Shown: positions 7,586-15,765 of the stretch, in pieces
How positions within the stretch are numbered: position 1 is the first letter of the stretch
Layout: the number at the start of each line of letters is the position of its first letter
Source: an uncultured Bacilli bacterium
Lineage (GTDB): Bacteria; Bacillota_I; Bacilli_A; RF39; UBA660
DNA length: 21,072 nt
Direction: 5' to 3'
Assembly: GCA_944364005.1 (NCBI GenBank)
Contig: CALVVW010000023.1
Location: 1-21,072 of the forward strand
Notes under the pieces: model-generated
Seen by the model: only the letters and a program-made list of their open reading frames with translations
Told to the model about the DNA's origin: nothing
Databases searched by the model: none
Made by a program: the position numbers and the translations under genes

Positions 7586-8560
7586 ATGAAAATAAAAAGA
7601 AATGATAATTCAATCATAAAAAAAAGAAAAATAAATTTTAATAATATAGAAACATATGATGAAGTTAAAGTAAAACAAGCTATTGAATATTTAAACAATG
7701 AAATTACAAATAGTATAGTATCAAATTTTGATAACATTGCTTACATATTGCAAAAAAATGACAAACCAGTAAAATTTACAACTTATAATAAAAACACAGG
7801 TTGTATTAGTTCTTGTAAAAGACTAAAGAAAAAACTTAGTAAAATTGGCTTAAAAACTTATTTTATTAGCTGCAAGGCAACTGATTTTTCGAATCAAGCT
7901 GGCAATGAATTAGTAAAAGAAGCTCATGTATTTTTACTTTACCCTTCATTAAAGAATGAAAAACTTTATTTTACAATTTTTGATCCAGGTTTTCGAGTTA
8001 CAAATACGATATCATTCTATGATGGTGAAAATTCTTTGAAATATTCCTATTTATCACAAGGAACAATGAGTGTAAAATTCGCTCCAAACAATATAGACTA
8101 CCCTTATGAATTAATAACTAATAAAAGAATAAACTACAAACATGAAATCATAGATGCTAATGTTCACTGGAATTTCAATCCGTATTATGAAACAGTAAAC
8201 ATTGATGAATATAACGAAAAACTATATTGTGCAATGTTTTCATTAAAACTAATGAATTATCCTAATGATTTAAATAAATATTTGTGCATTCGCTCAAAAA
8301 TATTAGAAAAAACAATAGAAATATATACCATTAATAAATGTAAAACATATTCTTTTAAACAATTAATAAATCTAAATCAACAAGAAATTAAAAATTTATT
8401 TAATGACTATTTTTCACAAGCCGAAATACCAAGAAAAGAATTAAATAAATTTGTGCAAAATATTTTTTTATTAATACACAATGCAGACACCTATATAAAC
8501 CAAGTAATTAATCCTTGTGTTATAAAAGAATACAATCCTGAATATAAATGGAACAAATAG
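7586..8560 (+). CDS. Second transglutaminase-fold-like protein
   Basis: A 324-residue protein, Lys/Asn-rich and without signal peptide or membrane helix. The order Cys73 (TGCISSCKRL), His114 (EAHVFLLYP) and Asp133 (FTIFDPGFRV) matches the Cys-His-Asp triad of the transglutaminase or arylamine N-acetyltransferase fold. The distance from Cys73 to the following GLK strand equals that in the protein at 5985-7064. Cys77 could be an alternative nucleophile. The C-terminal 190 residues are unassigned. It is monocistronic, with an extended -10 box upstream and a terminator at 8582-8617. The ribosome binding site is poor. Function is unknown; the fold assignment rests on motif order only. Confidence 0.65.
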   Translation: MKIKRNDNSIIKKRKINFNNIETYDEVKVKQAIEYLNNEITNSIVSNFDNIAYILQKNDKPVKFTTYNKNTGCISSCKRLKKKLSKIGLKTYFISCKATDFSNQAGNELVKEAHVFLLYPSLKNEKLYFTIFDPGFRVTNTISFYDGENSLKYSYLSQGTMSVKFAPNNIDYPYELITNKRINYKHEIIDANVHWNFNPYYETVNIDEYNEKLYCAMFSLKLMNYPNDLNKYLCIRSKILEKTIEIYTINKCKTYSFKQLINLNQQEIKNLFNDYFSQAEIPRKELNKFVQNIFLLIHNADTYINQVINPCVIKEYNPEYKWNK

Positions 8561-8581
8561 AGTTTTTCAAATGTTTAAAAA

Positions 8582-8617
8582 GTATCCTCTCATTAAAAAA
8601 AGGATACTTTTATATTG
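8582..8617. terminator. Bidirectional intrinsic terminator between convergent genes
   Basis: AAAGTATCC and GGATACTTT pair around a loop of about 14 bases, with T-rich DNA on both sides. It can end the plus-strand gene stopping at 8560 and the minus-strand operon ending at 8668. Confidence 0.75.
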
Positions 8618-8667
8618 AGCTAACAAATACTATTTTCTTATCTGATATAAACAAATATCTAAAATGT

Positions 8668-9681
8668 CTAATTTTCTAAGATCCAGGATTGAAAATATTT
8701 GATTTTTGTATGACAATATTCACAATATCCCTTAGTAACATCAATAGAAGCACCACAATTATGACATTTAATAATATTTACACCTTCCCTTAACTTTAAG
8801 ATATCATCATTAATTCTTTTTAATGTATAAAGTTCATCAACAAACTTTGAAGTTATTTTATTATTTTCAAAAGTCACAATTCTAACATTTGCTTTAACAT
8901 TAACAAACAAATTACCATCTTTAATATATTCTTGAAATTCTATAAAATCAATAATGTCATAATCAATAATATTAGTAGATTCATAATATTTATTTCTGAT
9001 CTCATAATTGAAATTATTAAAAAACGTTTTTTTATCAATTTTACTTCTATTCCAAAAATCAATTTGTTTTTGATTTTGTTTATCCTTATATTTTTTTATA
9101 GGTCCTAATATAACATAACCATCCACAATATAAAAGAAATAATATAAGATTAATGCTAATATAATTCCATATATAAATATTTTAGAAATATCATATACAT
9201 TAAAGGTCCTAGAAGTAAATTTAATAAAAACAAAAGCTAATAATAAACTAATAAGCAAGTCAACAACAGCAGTAATAACTCTATAAACATTATTTTTAAG
9301 AATTAAATCGTAATGATATTTTCCACCTAAATCTTTATCTGTATAATCAATATTATAATATGTCTTACAATAAGGACAGCCATCTATAAATTCTTTTAAT
9401 TTTGCATGCATTCCACAATTAGGACATGTATAATCCTGTTCTTGTTGGCCTTCCGAAATAAATGTATATTCTATCCTAGAATCAAATAATTTCTCAATAT
9501 GTATTAATTTATGATTAACATAATATTGCTTTTCACATCTAATTCCATTTTTTATATCATCATTATGGCTATTATCTGTATTTCGTTCTAAAATTTTGTT
9601 TCCAACAATATATTTAGTTTTAATATTAATATTAAACTTCTGTAACTTTTTTAAGTGTAAATTATCTGAAATTAATGGCAT
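8668..9681 (-). CDS. Membrane protein with two zinc ribbons, Tim44-like middle
   Basis: A 337-residue protein. Zinc ribbon 1 has Cys86-x2-Cys89 and Cys102-x2-Cys105; two membrane helices follow at about 134-154 and 164-190; a polar domain at about 205-300 resembles Tim44-like domains (a weak call); zinc ribbon 2 has Cys306-x2-Cys309 and Cys320-x2-Cys323 close to the C-terminus. The N-terminal 80 residues are beta-like and unassigned. It is the last gene of the radical SAM operon, starting 11 bases after the Asn-rich protein. Its role could be scaffolding or membrane handling of the modified product, but this is inference. Confidence 0.75.
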   Translation of the reverse strand: MPLISDNLHLKKLQKFNINIKTKYIVGNKILERNTDNSHNDDIKNGIRCEKQYYVNHKLIHIEKLFDSRIEYTFISEGQQEQDYTCPNCGMHAKLKEFIDGCPYCKTYYNIDYTDKDLGGKYHYDLILKNNVYRVITAVVDLLISLLLAFVFIKFTSRTFNVYDISKIFIYGIILALILYYFFYIVDGYVILGPIKKYKDKQNQKQIDFWNRSKIDKKTFFNNFNYEIRNKYYESTNIIDYDIIDFIEFQEYIKDGNLFVNVKANVRIVTFENNKITSKFVDELYTLKRINDDILKLREGVNIIKCHNCGASIDVTKGYCEYCHTKIKYFQSWILEN

Positions 9682-9692
9682 AGTATCATATC

Positions 9693-10052
9693 CTATCTAT
9701 TGTTATTATTGTTATTATTATTGTTATTATTATTTGATGAAGAACCACCACTATAACCACTTGAAGAAGAGGGTGTATAATGTGGTATTATATTAAATAA
9801 TGTATTAGATAACACAATGCCATCAATTGCAGAACTGATACATTTAGAAGTAATAATAGTAGCATTAGCAAGATTATCATCTATTACTAAAGAAATAGAA
9901 TCTTTCCCCGCTCTAACTTGACCCTTAGGATTACTCTCTAAAAAATTATATATTTGTTCTAAATCTGCTTGTGATAATTCATAATACTTTGTCAAATCAA
10001 TACATCTTTTTTTCCTAATTAATTCTTCATAAGTTTCTGGCTCTTTATTCAT
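9693..10052 (-). CDS. 119-residue protein with Ser/Gly and poly-Asn tail, candidate RiPP precursor
   Basis: This gene overlaps the end of the radical SAM gene by 8 bases, and its AAGGAG site lies inside that gene, so the two are translationally coupled. Residues 1-91 form a leader-like region with charged helices and single Cys at 17 and 71. Residues 92-106 are YTPSSSSGYSGGSSS, followed by twelve Asn and a final Arg. The Asn run is coded by a mixed AAT/AAC triplet tract. Small size, two-part structure and tight coupling to a SPASM enzyme fit a peptide substrate whose tail is modified. It could instead be a partner subunit with a disordered tail. No cleavage site such as GG is certain. Confidence 0.75.
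   Translation of the reverse strand: MNKEPETYEELIRKKRCIDLTKYYELSQADLEQIYNFLESNPKGQVRAGKDSISLVIDDNLANATIITSKCISSAIDGIVLSNTLFNIIPHYTPSSSSGYSGGSSSNNNNNNNNNNNNR
9696..9734 (-). repeat. AAT/AAC triplet tract coding poly-Asn
   Basis: Twelve consecutive Asn codons (nine AAT, three AAC) lie just before the AGA and TAG that end the small gene. Slippage here would change the tail length in whole residues without shifting the frame. Confidence 0.7.
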
Positions 10053-11796
10053 TGTTTAACTCCTTATCTATATAATAAAATTCAATATTTTGAAATGGTA
10101 AATTAATTGCTTGTATATGATAATATGCATTATTTTTTTGCTTCACATAATGATAATCTCTTAAAGCAGAAGTAGTAAAAAATAAATTATTATAATTTTC
10201 ATTAGAATACATATATTTATATTCTTTAATAAGATTAGAAATATCATATTTATAAAATCCTTCTTTATCTGATTTTATATTATCTAGCACTCCTTTATAA
10301 ATTTGATGCGTACAAATATGTCTTTGTTTTGTTCTATTTTCATCACCATACGTAACTAAATCACCAGTTAATAACATAATATATAAAGAATTATTTTCAG
10401 GATATTCACACACTTCATTTATTAAACTTTTCTTCATATAAATAACTATCGTTGATTTAGGTGTAAAATAAACAATATCTCTTGTTTTCTTTATTATTTG
10501 AGATTCTAAGTTATATAATTGATTATCTACTTTTAAAATAAACGAACTATCATCATAAATATATTTTAAATTTTTATCATGCACGATTAGTTCTTCAAGT
10601 AACGGATAATCATTAACAGCCTTTTTATTTGGAATGTATTTACTAATATCTTCTAATCGCATCTTAGCCACATATTCATAAACAAACTCGTCATTAAATT
10701 CATCTTTAGGATAATTTCTATCTTGATACATCACTTGTTGTAATTTACAAGTATAACTTTTATTAGATTTATAATTATTTTTAACAAAAGGACATCCTGT
10801 TTTACATAAGTATAAATATCCGCATTTTCCACATTCCTCATTAAATGATTCTTTATTATGATTTTTAAATATTTTGCTATAAGCGGTATTCATAATTTCT
10901 TCAACACTATTTTGATATATATTACCATAATAATAATCAGGATTTTTTTGACCTCTAACACAAGAATAAATATCCCCATTTTTTTCTAATAAAAAAAACT
11001 TTTCACCACAATTATCACAGTTAGAGCAATATTCTGGTCCAAATTCATCAAACCACGGACCATTTACACCATAATCCAAATCTGTTCCATCAAATTCTTG
11101 ATGCATTCTGTTATAAAACTCTACTTGCTCATCTTCACTCATATGATGAAGAATACCATTAGAATTATAATCAAAACCAATCATAAAATTAAAATCATTC
11201 ATATCTAGACATGTATTTTTATGTAAATATTTTATATCTTCAATAATTTCATCTATATGATTATAATGCTCTTTAAAAATTGTAGAAGATACTTTCTTTT
11301 TATTAGGAATATCTTCAAGTAATTTTATATTTTTAAATATTTTCTCTAAAGTTTTTTGATTTCCTTTCGTTATTCTATATTCATCATGAAGTGACAATGG
11401 TAAATCTAAACTTCCTGATATAGAAACATTAAATTCTCGAATAGTATCAATATGTTTATCTATACTATATAAATTTGTTTTGATATGTGGTCTTCCTATT
11501 TTAAAACCAGCATTCATAATAAGTTCTTTATTTTGTTCATAATAGTCACTAATATATCTTATTAAATCATAAAAATCATCATGTGATAAAGTAGTTACCT
11601 CTCCTCCATGTAAGGATATATTAAAAGGAATTACATTGGAACTCTTCATCTTGTCTATAGCATATTTTAAAGTATCAAGAGCTTTCATGTTATGATATTC
11701 ATCTTTAGTATTATCCTCTAGATAACAATATCTACAAGCCATATTACAAGCCATGGTTGGAACATATAATAAATGTATGAATTTATTTACTTTCAC
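10045..11796 (-). CDS. Radical SAM/SPASM peptide-modifying enzyme
   Basis: 583 residues. The radical SAM cluster motif is Cys17-x3-Cys21-x2-Cys24 (ACNMACRYCYL) and the SAM-binding GGE-type motif is HGGEV (63-67). A SPASM domain follows, with Cys257, 260, 263, 279, 322, 325, 331, 335 and 350, enough for two auxiliary iron-sulfur clusters. This layout is that of sulfatase-maturase-like enzymes and RiPP maturases that make carbon-carbon, thioether or similar bonds in peptides. Residues about 360-583 form an extra domain I cannot assign. The start is GTG at 11796 with AGGGGG seven bases upstream. The adjacent small Asn-tailed protein is the likely substrate; no sulfatase is nearby. Confidence 0.9.
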   Translation of the reverse strand: MKVNKFIHLLYVPTMACNMACRYCYLEDNTKDEYHNMKALDTLKYAIDKMKSSNVIPFNISLHGGEVTTLSHDDFYDLIRYISDYYEQNKELIMNAGFKIGRPHIKTNLYSIDKHIDTIREFNVSISGSLDLPLSLHDEYRITKGNQKTLEKIFKNIKLLEDIPNKKKVSSTIFKEHYNHIDEIIEDIKYLHKNTCLDMNDFNFMIGFDYNSNGILHHMSEDEQVEFYNRMHQEFDGTDLDYGVNGPWFDEFGPEYCSNCDNCGEKFFLLEKNGDIYSCVRGQKNPDYYYGNIYQNSVEEIMNTAYSKIFKNHNKESFNEECGKCGYLYLCKTGCPFVKNNYKSNKSYTCKLQQVMYQDRNYPKDEFNDEFVYEYVAKMRLEDISKYIPNKKAVNDYPLLEELIVHDKNLKYIYDDSSFILKVDNQLYNLESQIIKKTRDIVYFTPKSTIVIYMKKSLINEVCEYPENNSLYIMLLTGDLVTYGDENRTKQRHICTHQIYKGVLDNIKSDKEGFYKYDISNLIKEYKYMYSNENYNNLFFTTSALRDYHYVKQKNNAYYHIQAINLPFQNIEFYYIDKELNNE

Positions 11797-11807
11797 TTCA
11801 TTTCCCC

Positions 11808-13457
11808 CTAATAGTTTGAATTATAATATTCATCATATAAATCAAAATAATTGATTGATGTAGGACTTTCTTTAAATGCCCGTTCATTAACATATACATC
11901 ACTTGGAATAGTTATGCTATATAAACTCGTACATTGTCTAAAAGCAGATGAGCCTATTTCTCTTAATTTACTATTTTCTGTAAATAATACTTCAGATAAT
12001 AATGTATCCCCATAAAAAGCATGACCACCAATTCTAGTAACCCTATCTGGAATTTCAATGCTCCTTAATGACGTACAATATTCAAAAGAATCTCCTCTAA
12101 TTTCCGTTAAATTTTCTGATAATTTTATTTTAGATAAAGAAGATGCACCATAAAAAACCTCTCCTCCCATATATGTTAATGTATCAGGCAATTCTATACT
12201 AGTAATAGATGAACAATTATAAAAAGCTCCACCACCTAAATATTCTAAATTTATTGGAATATTAACACTTCTCAAACTACTATCATTTTTAAAAGCTTGA
12301 CCTCTAATTTCGGTAATTGTATTAGGAAGCGTTACGCTTTCTAAAAAAGGCATGTTTGAAAATGTATTTCCCCTAAGACTAACTACCTTTTGACCATTAT
12401 ATTTTGCAGGAATAGAAGCTGTTTTGAAATTAGTTAAACCAAATGTATAAAACCTAACTGCATATCCACCTTCTACTTTTTCATACATAATTCTAGGGTT
12501 AATAAAAATAATCAGAGGTAATATGCAAGCAATGATAATAGATAGTATTCTTAACACTTTCAAATTATCAGATATAAATGAATTTTTAACATTCATAACT
12601 ATATTTGATATTTTCTCACTTGGTCTTGCTTTTACTTCTTTTTTTAGATAGCTCATTAAATTATATTTTATTGTAATTCTAAAAAAGCAAAACAAAATAA
12701 TAAATCCAACAACATAAGTATATATTGGAAAATGAAAAAATATTAAAGAAATATAGACAAAAACCAATACAGAAAAAATGATAGTTAATATATTTTTTCT
12801 TTTTAAAATATCAGCAGGATATAATTTATTATTTTGTTCAATTCCATTCCGTTTTAATTCTCTATTTATAAATTCTTCTAATAATTTATCCTCAGTATTA
12901 TTAAACATAGGATCAAAATCTGAATAATGAACTAAAACCTTAGATGCTGCTGCAGTAGATACTTTATTTTGAACAACAGATACACCACAGTTAGAACAAA
13001 ACTTATCTCCAACATTAATTACTTCTCCACAGTTAGAACAGTGTAATATATTTTCTTGATTATTTTGTGATGACATATTTTCTAATATAGTATTTACATT
13101 AAGAATATCAATTTGACCCTTATTTCTTTTTATTGTTATAAGTTTTGCGATAGGAACAATTATAAATGCCCCAATAAAAACTGCAAAAAAATCTATGAAA
13201 GCTATTTCCGTTGTAATAAAGAAATCAAAAAATAAAAGTACAATTGCTCTAATAATAAATAATGTCAAAAAAACCTTTTTATAATTATCCTTAGAAAAAA
13301 TTTTTGATAAGGGAAGTAATACAAAAATAGACATATGAATAGAAACAAAAGCCTCCATAACAAGAGCAACAATGATAGGTGTAGAATTATCACCAGAGCT
13401 TGCAAACACTAACATAGGAAAGAAAAAGATACTAACCATCAATAAATATTTTTTCAT
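11808..13457 (-). CDS. Membrane protein with zinc ribbon and BspA-type leucine-rich repeats
   Basis: 549 residues from the ATG at 13457, which has GAGGTG five bases upstream; an in-frame ATG four codons earlier lacks this. A signal-like hydrophobic start (4-20) is followed by helices at about 27-51, 61-81 and 85-108, a zinc ribbon (CSNC...CSNC, about 140-159), helices at 222-241, 244-260 and 301-321, then seven to eight repeats of about 23 residues of the LRR_5/BspA type (about 350-541, with AF and SLxSIxIP features). It is the first gene of the operon and ends 11 bases before the radical SAM gene. The repeats suggest protein binding. The second zinc-ribbon membrane protein of the operon makes a pair. 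Confidence 0.85.
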   Translation of the reverse strand: MKKYLLMVSIFFFPMLVFASSGDNSTPIIVALVMEAFVSIHMSIFVLLPLSKIFSKDNYKKVFLTLFIIRAIVLLFFDFFITTEIAFIDFFAVFIGAFIIVPIAKLITIKRNKGQIDILNVNTILENMSSQNNQENILHCSNCGEVINVGDKFCSNCGVSVVQNKVSTAAASKVLVHYSDFDPMFNNTEDKLLEEFINRELKRNGIEQNNKLYPADILKRKNILTIIFSVLVFVYISLIFFHFPIYTYVVGFIILFCFFRITIKYNLMSYLKKEVKARPSEKISNIVMNVKNSFISDNLKVLRILSIIIACILPLIIFINPRIMYEKVEGGYAVRFYTFGLTNFKTASIPAKYNGQKVVSLRGNTFSNMPFLESVTLPNTITEIRGQAFKNDSSLRSVNIPINLEYLGGGAFYNCSSITSIELPDTLTYMGGEVFYGASSLSKIKLSENLTEIRGDSFEYCTSLRSIEIPDRVTRIGGHAFYGDTLLSEVLFTENSKLREIGSSAFRQCTSLYSITIPSDVYVNERAFKESPTSINYFDLYDEYYNSNY

Positions 13458-13501
13458 ATCACACCTCATACCACTCGAACTCTTAATATCATATTTAAAT
13501 C

Positions 13502-13509
13502 ATTATAAC
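13502..13509 (-). promoter_or_regulatory. Extended -10 promoter of the radical SAM operon
   Basis: On the minus strand TGTTATAAT gives an extended -10 element about 45 bases before the ATG at 13457. The -35 region (CTTAAA at 17 bases) is poor. Confidence 0.5.
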
Positions 13510-13601
13510 ATATTTTTACAATTTTTTAAGTATTAAGTATTTAATAAAAAACATCATTCTTTAACACCTTTATGAATAAATAATATCAAAGGTACTATAT
13601 T

Positions 13602-14291
13602 CTATTTATTACATCCAGTAGCATTCAAATATGTTTTTAAATACTCTGTCCACTCTGGAACATCTTCTTCATCAAAGAAATGAAATAAAAAATCTACAAC
13701 AAATTGATGCCTACTTACCGCTTCTTTCTTTCCAGACTCTGTTAACATTAAGTTTTTTAATTTTAATATTTTATCAAACATATGACAAATAGCATTATCA
13801 GCACATTTTTCTAAAGATTTATCTTGTGTTCTACTTTCAAACGGAAAAACATTTTTATCAAAAAAGGGATTCCCGTAATTGATAACATATTCATAATCTC
13901 TTAAAATACCATGTGCACCTAATGCATCACACATATCTGCATCAGAAACAACCTTTCCTTCAATAGTTGTAGGAACACAACCCTGTAATCGCTTTCTATA
14001 TCCAATATTACTAATAGCAAGACAAACTTGATCATGTATACTTTGATCAATACCACAATCATCCATAATTTTTCTAGCATTCACCAAATGTTTCGCATAC
14101 TCCATACCAAACAGCTTATAATCATCTACATCATGAAGTAATGCAATCAAAGAAACAATATCTTTATCTGCCTTTTCCTGTTCAGCAAACTTTAAAGACA
14201 AATGAAAAACTCTATCAATATGTTCCATACCATGACCAGAATGGTCTTCTCCTAATAACTGACAAACATGTTCTCTAACCTTTTCTATCAT
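13602..14291 (-). CDS. HD-domain phosphohydrolase
   Basis: 229 residues. The metal-binding HD signature is visible as His24 (GMEHIDRV), His53-Asp54 (LLHDVDDYK) and Asp119 within VSDADMCDALGA, the arrangement of the stand-alone YpgQ/YedJ-like HD group. Some members hydrolyse nucleotides such as dNTPs; the substrate here is unknown. The start has AGAGGTG five bases upstream and lies 24 bases after the lipoprotein gene, suggesting co-transcription. No terminator is clear after it. Confidence 0.85.
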   Translation of the reverse strand: MIEKVREHVCQLLGEDHSGHGMEHIDRVFHLSLKFAEQEKADKDIVSLIALLHDVDDYKLFGMEYAKHLVNARKIMDDCGIDQSIHDQVCLAISNIGYRKRLQGCVPTTIEGKVVSDADMCDALGAHGILRDYEYVINYGNPFFDKNVFPFESRTQDKSLEKCADNAICHMFDKILKLKNLMLTESGKKEAVSRHQFVVDFLFHFFDEEDVPEWTEYLKTYLNATGCNK

Positions 14292-14315
14292 CTTAACACC
14301 TCTAATAAAACTATA

Positions 14316-14837
14316 TCAATCAAATGAATAATAAATTGCAATTTCCCTATCCTCTGGATTTCCACCATCTGATTCAATCAAATCCACATCTTGAATTCGC
14401 ATATAATATACACCTAGATTATCCGGATTATTTTTATTAATAAAAATTGCACTATGATTGATTCGATAATTTTTACCAGTATCAGTTTGAATGTTACGAA
14501 TAGAACCATACAATTTCTGATAGACCGTCTCTCCATAACGATACTCTCCTCCGCCTCTTTCTCCAAATGGTTCTGAATACGATACAATCTCTCCGTCAAT
14601 AAAATTCAAAAACGAATGAATCTGTTCATCTAATTCCGGCTTTTGCTGAATATCAGGAGTAAACAAACTTTTCAATGTGTCCGCATCATTCTCCTGAATA
14701 CACTTCAAAATAGTATTTGCCTGTTTCCTAGCAACAGCCGCGGGAGAATGGCTATTGGTAATACTACATCCTGTTAGACAAACAAAAATCAACGTAATTA
14801 AAAAAACACTAAAAATCAAACGATATCTTTTTACCAT
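14316..14837 (-). CDS. DUF5104-like lipoprotein
   Basis: 173 residues with a lipoprotein signal: basic start, hydrophobic core (8-20) and lipobox LTGC with Cys24. The mature part (ANTILKCIQENDADTLKSLF, FLNFIDGEIVSY) matches the pattern of the DUF5104 family, small extracytoplasmic proteins of unknown function in Bacillota. Its stop is TGA, the only intact gene in the window to use it. The ATG directly follows the stop of a broken small gene (14838-15005), with a weak ribosome binding site. Confidence 0.8.
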   Translation of the reverse strand: MVKRYRLIFSVFLITLIFVCLTGCSITNSHSPAAVARKQANTILKCIQENDADTLKSLFTPDIQQKPELDEQIHSFLNFIDGEIVSYSEPFGERGGGEYRYGETVYQKLYGSIRNIQTDTGKNYRINHSAIFINKNNPDNLGVYYMRIQDVDLIESDGGNPEDREIAIYYSFD

Positions 14838-15005
14838 TTATAACATCACTTCCATAACGACAATTACTAATATGAAAACAACAAAGATTCCAATATTCAA
14901 ATCAAACAAATCATTATCTACAACTACTTTAATAATCTTCTATAACAAAACACCAATAGCAAGACAAACTAATATTTACATCAACATCACAACCTGGTAT
15001 AACAT
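14838..15005 (-). pseudogene. Broken small membrane protein gene
   Basis: From the ATG at 15005 the frame reads MLYQVVMLM, an in-frame TAA, ILVCLAIGVLL, an in-frame TAG, then KIIKVVVDNDLFDLNIG followed by a second hydrophobic stretch ending at a TAA directly before the lipoprotein ATG. The two hydrophobic segments joined by a short polar part look like a small two-helix membrane protein hit by two stops. Hydrophobic readings are easy to find in AT-rich DNA, so the call is weak. Confidence 0.3.
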
Positions 15006-15101
15006 ACAGTACTCAAAGCACGGAAAAACAATAAAATATTTTTCGTATTAATTAATTTATATTTATCTATATAGCCCTTCTTCTAACCAAATCTACATCT
15101 A

Positions 15102-15614
15102 TTATACCAAACTAATATCTAACAACTCAATAAAATTAGAAATAACACACGCCAATACATCAAAATCATAATCCGTATCAATAGTAGGAACATGGATAAA
15201 TATCATTTTAGTAGATAATTGATTTTGATAAATATAACTTAATCCCTCATAATATACATGATTACATAAATACGAACCCGCATCATGAGAAATAAAAAAC
15301 TCTAATTGATACTTTTCTAAAAAACTTTCTAAATCATGATACAAGAAATTAGTCATCATAGTATCTTGGTTCTTATTAGCACAAAGTTCAATATATATTT
15401 GATTCACTCCTGGTTTTTGTCCGAAAGAAATAACATATGAATAACGATAAGCTAATTTCTTAATCAATTCAGATTTACTAGTATCAAAACTATTAGTTAA
15501 TTCTATTTTATCCACACGTATCTGTGGATTTATCTTATTTAATAATAAACTAGATGAATTATTTTTACCACGAAAACTAGTAACTAATATATTAGAACAT
15601 TTTTCCCTCTTCAT
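15102..15614 (-). CDS. Pyroglutamyl-peptidase I-like protein
   Basis: 170 residues resembling peptidase family C15, which removes N-terminal pyroglutamate. The catalytic set is visible in order: Glu76 (QIYIELCAN, for the ER motif), Cys117 (SHDAGSYLCNHVYY, matching the family's DAGxYxCN block) and His141 (FIHVP). The N-terminal ILVTSF also fits. It is shorter than the usual 200-215 residues, and the FxPFG and GLAGGR-like loops are reduced, so activity or specificity may differ. It lies upstream of the lipoprotein region on the same strand. Confidence 0.8.
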   Translation of the reverse strand: MKREKCSNILVTSFRGKNNSSSLLLNKINPQIRVDKIELTNSFDTSKSELIKKLAYRYSYVISFGQKPGVNQIYIELCANKNQDTMMTNFLYHDLESFLEKYQLEFFISHDAGSYLCNHVYYEGLSYIYQNQLSTKMIFIHVPTIDTDYDFDVLACVISNFIELLDISLV

Positions 15615-15724
15615 TACCTAAGCACCCTCTCTGTCATAAATAAACCATGAGACTTCTTACTTTTAAAGTATTGCTATAAACTTACTATATAACACAAAAA
15701 TACCATACATCAACATTTTTTAAA

Positions 15725-15759
15725 TAAAAAAAACTATATCAAACCAAGGTTCAATATAA
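15725..15759 (-). terminator. Intrinsic terminator after the esterase gene
   Basis: On the minus strand ATATTGAACC and GGTTTGATAT form a stem with two wobbles, followed by AGTTTTTTTTATTT. It lies just past the esterase stop at 15766. Confidence 0.65.
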
Positions 15760-15765
15760 TTTTAT

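Noticed and set aside
9696..9734. CRISPR-like or other DNA repeat array.
   Set aside because: The repeat is a simple in-frame AAT/AAC coding tract with no spacers. No CRISPR array was seen anywhere in the window.
9596..9796. Plus-strand reading frame ending in poly-Tyr/Cys.
   Set aside because: It is the antisense of the poly-Asn tract and the start of the next gene.
14755..15051. Plus-strand reading frame of 98 codons, Thr/Ile/Lys-rich.
   Set aside because: It is antisense to the lipoprotein signal sequence and the broken membrane gene, has no ribosome binding site, and has the composition expected from AT-rich antisense DNA.
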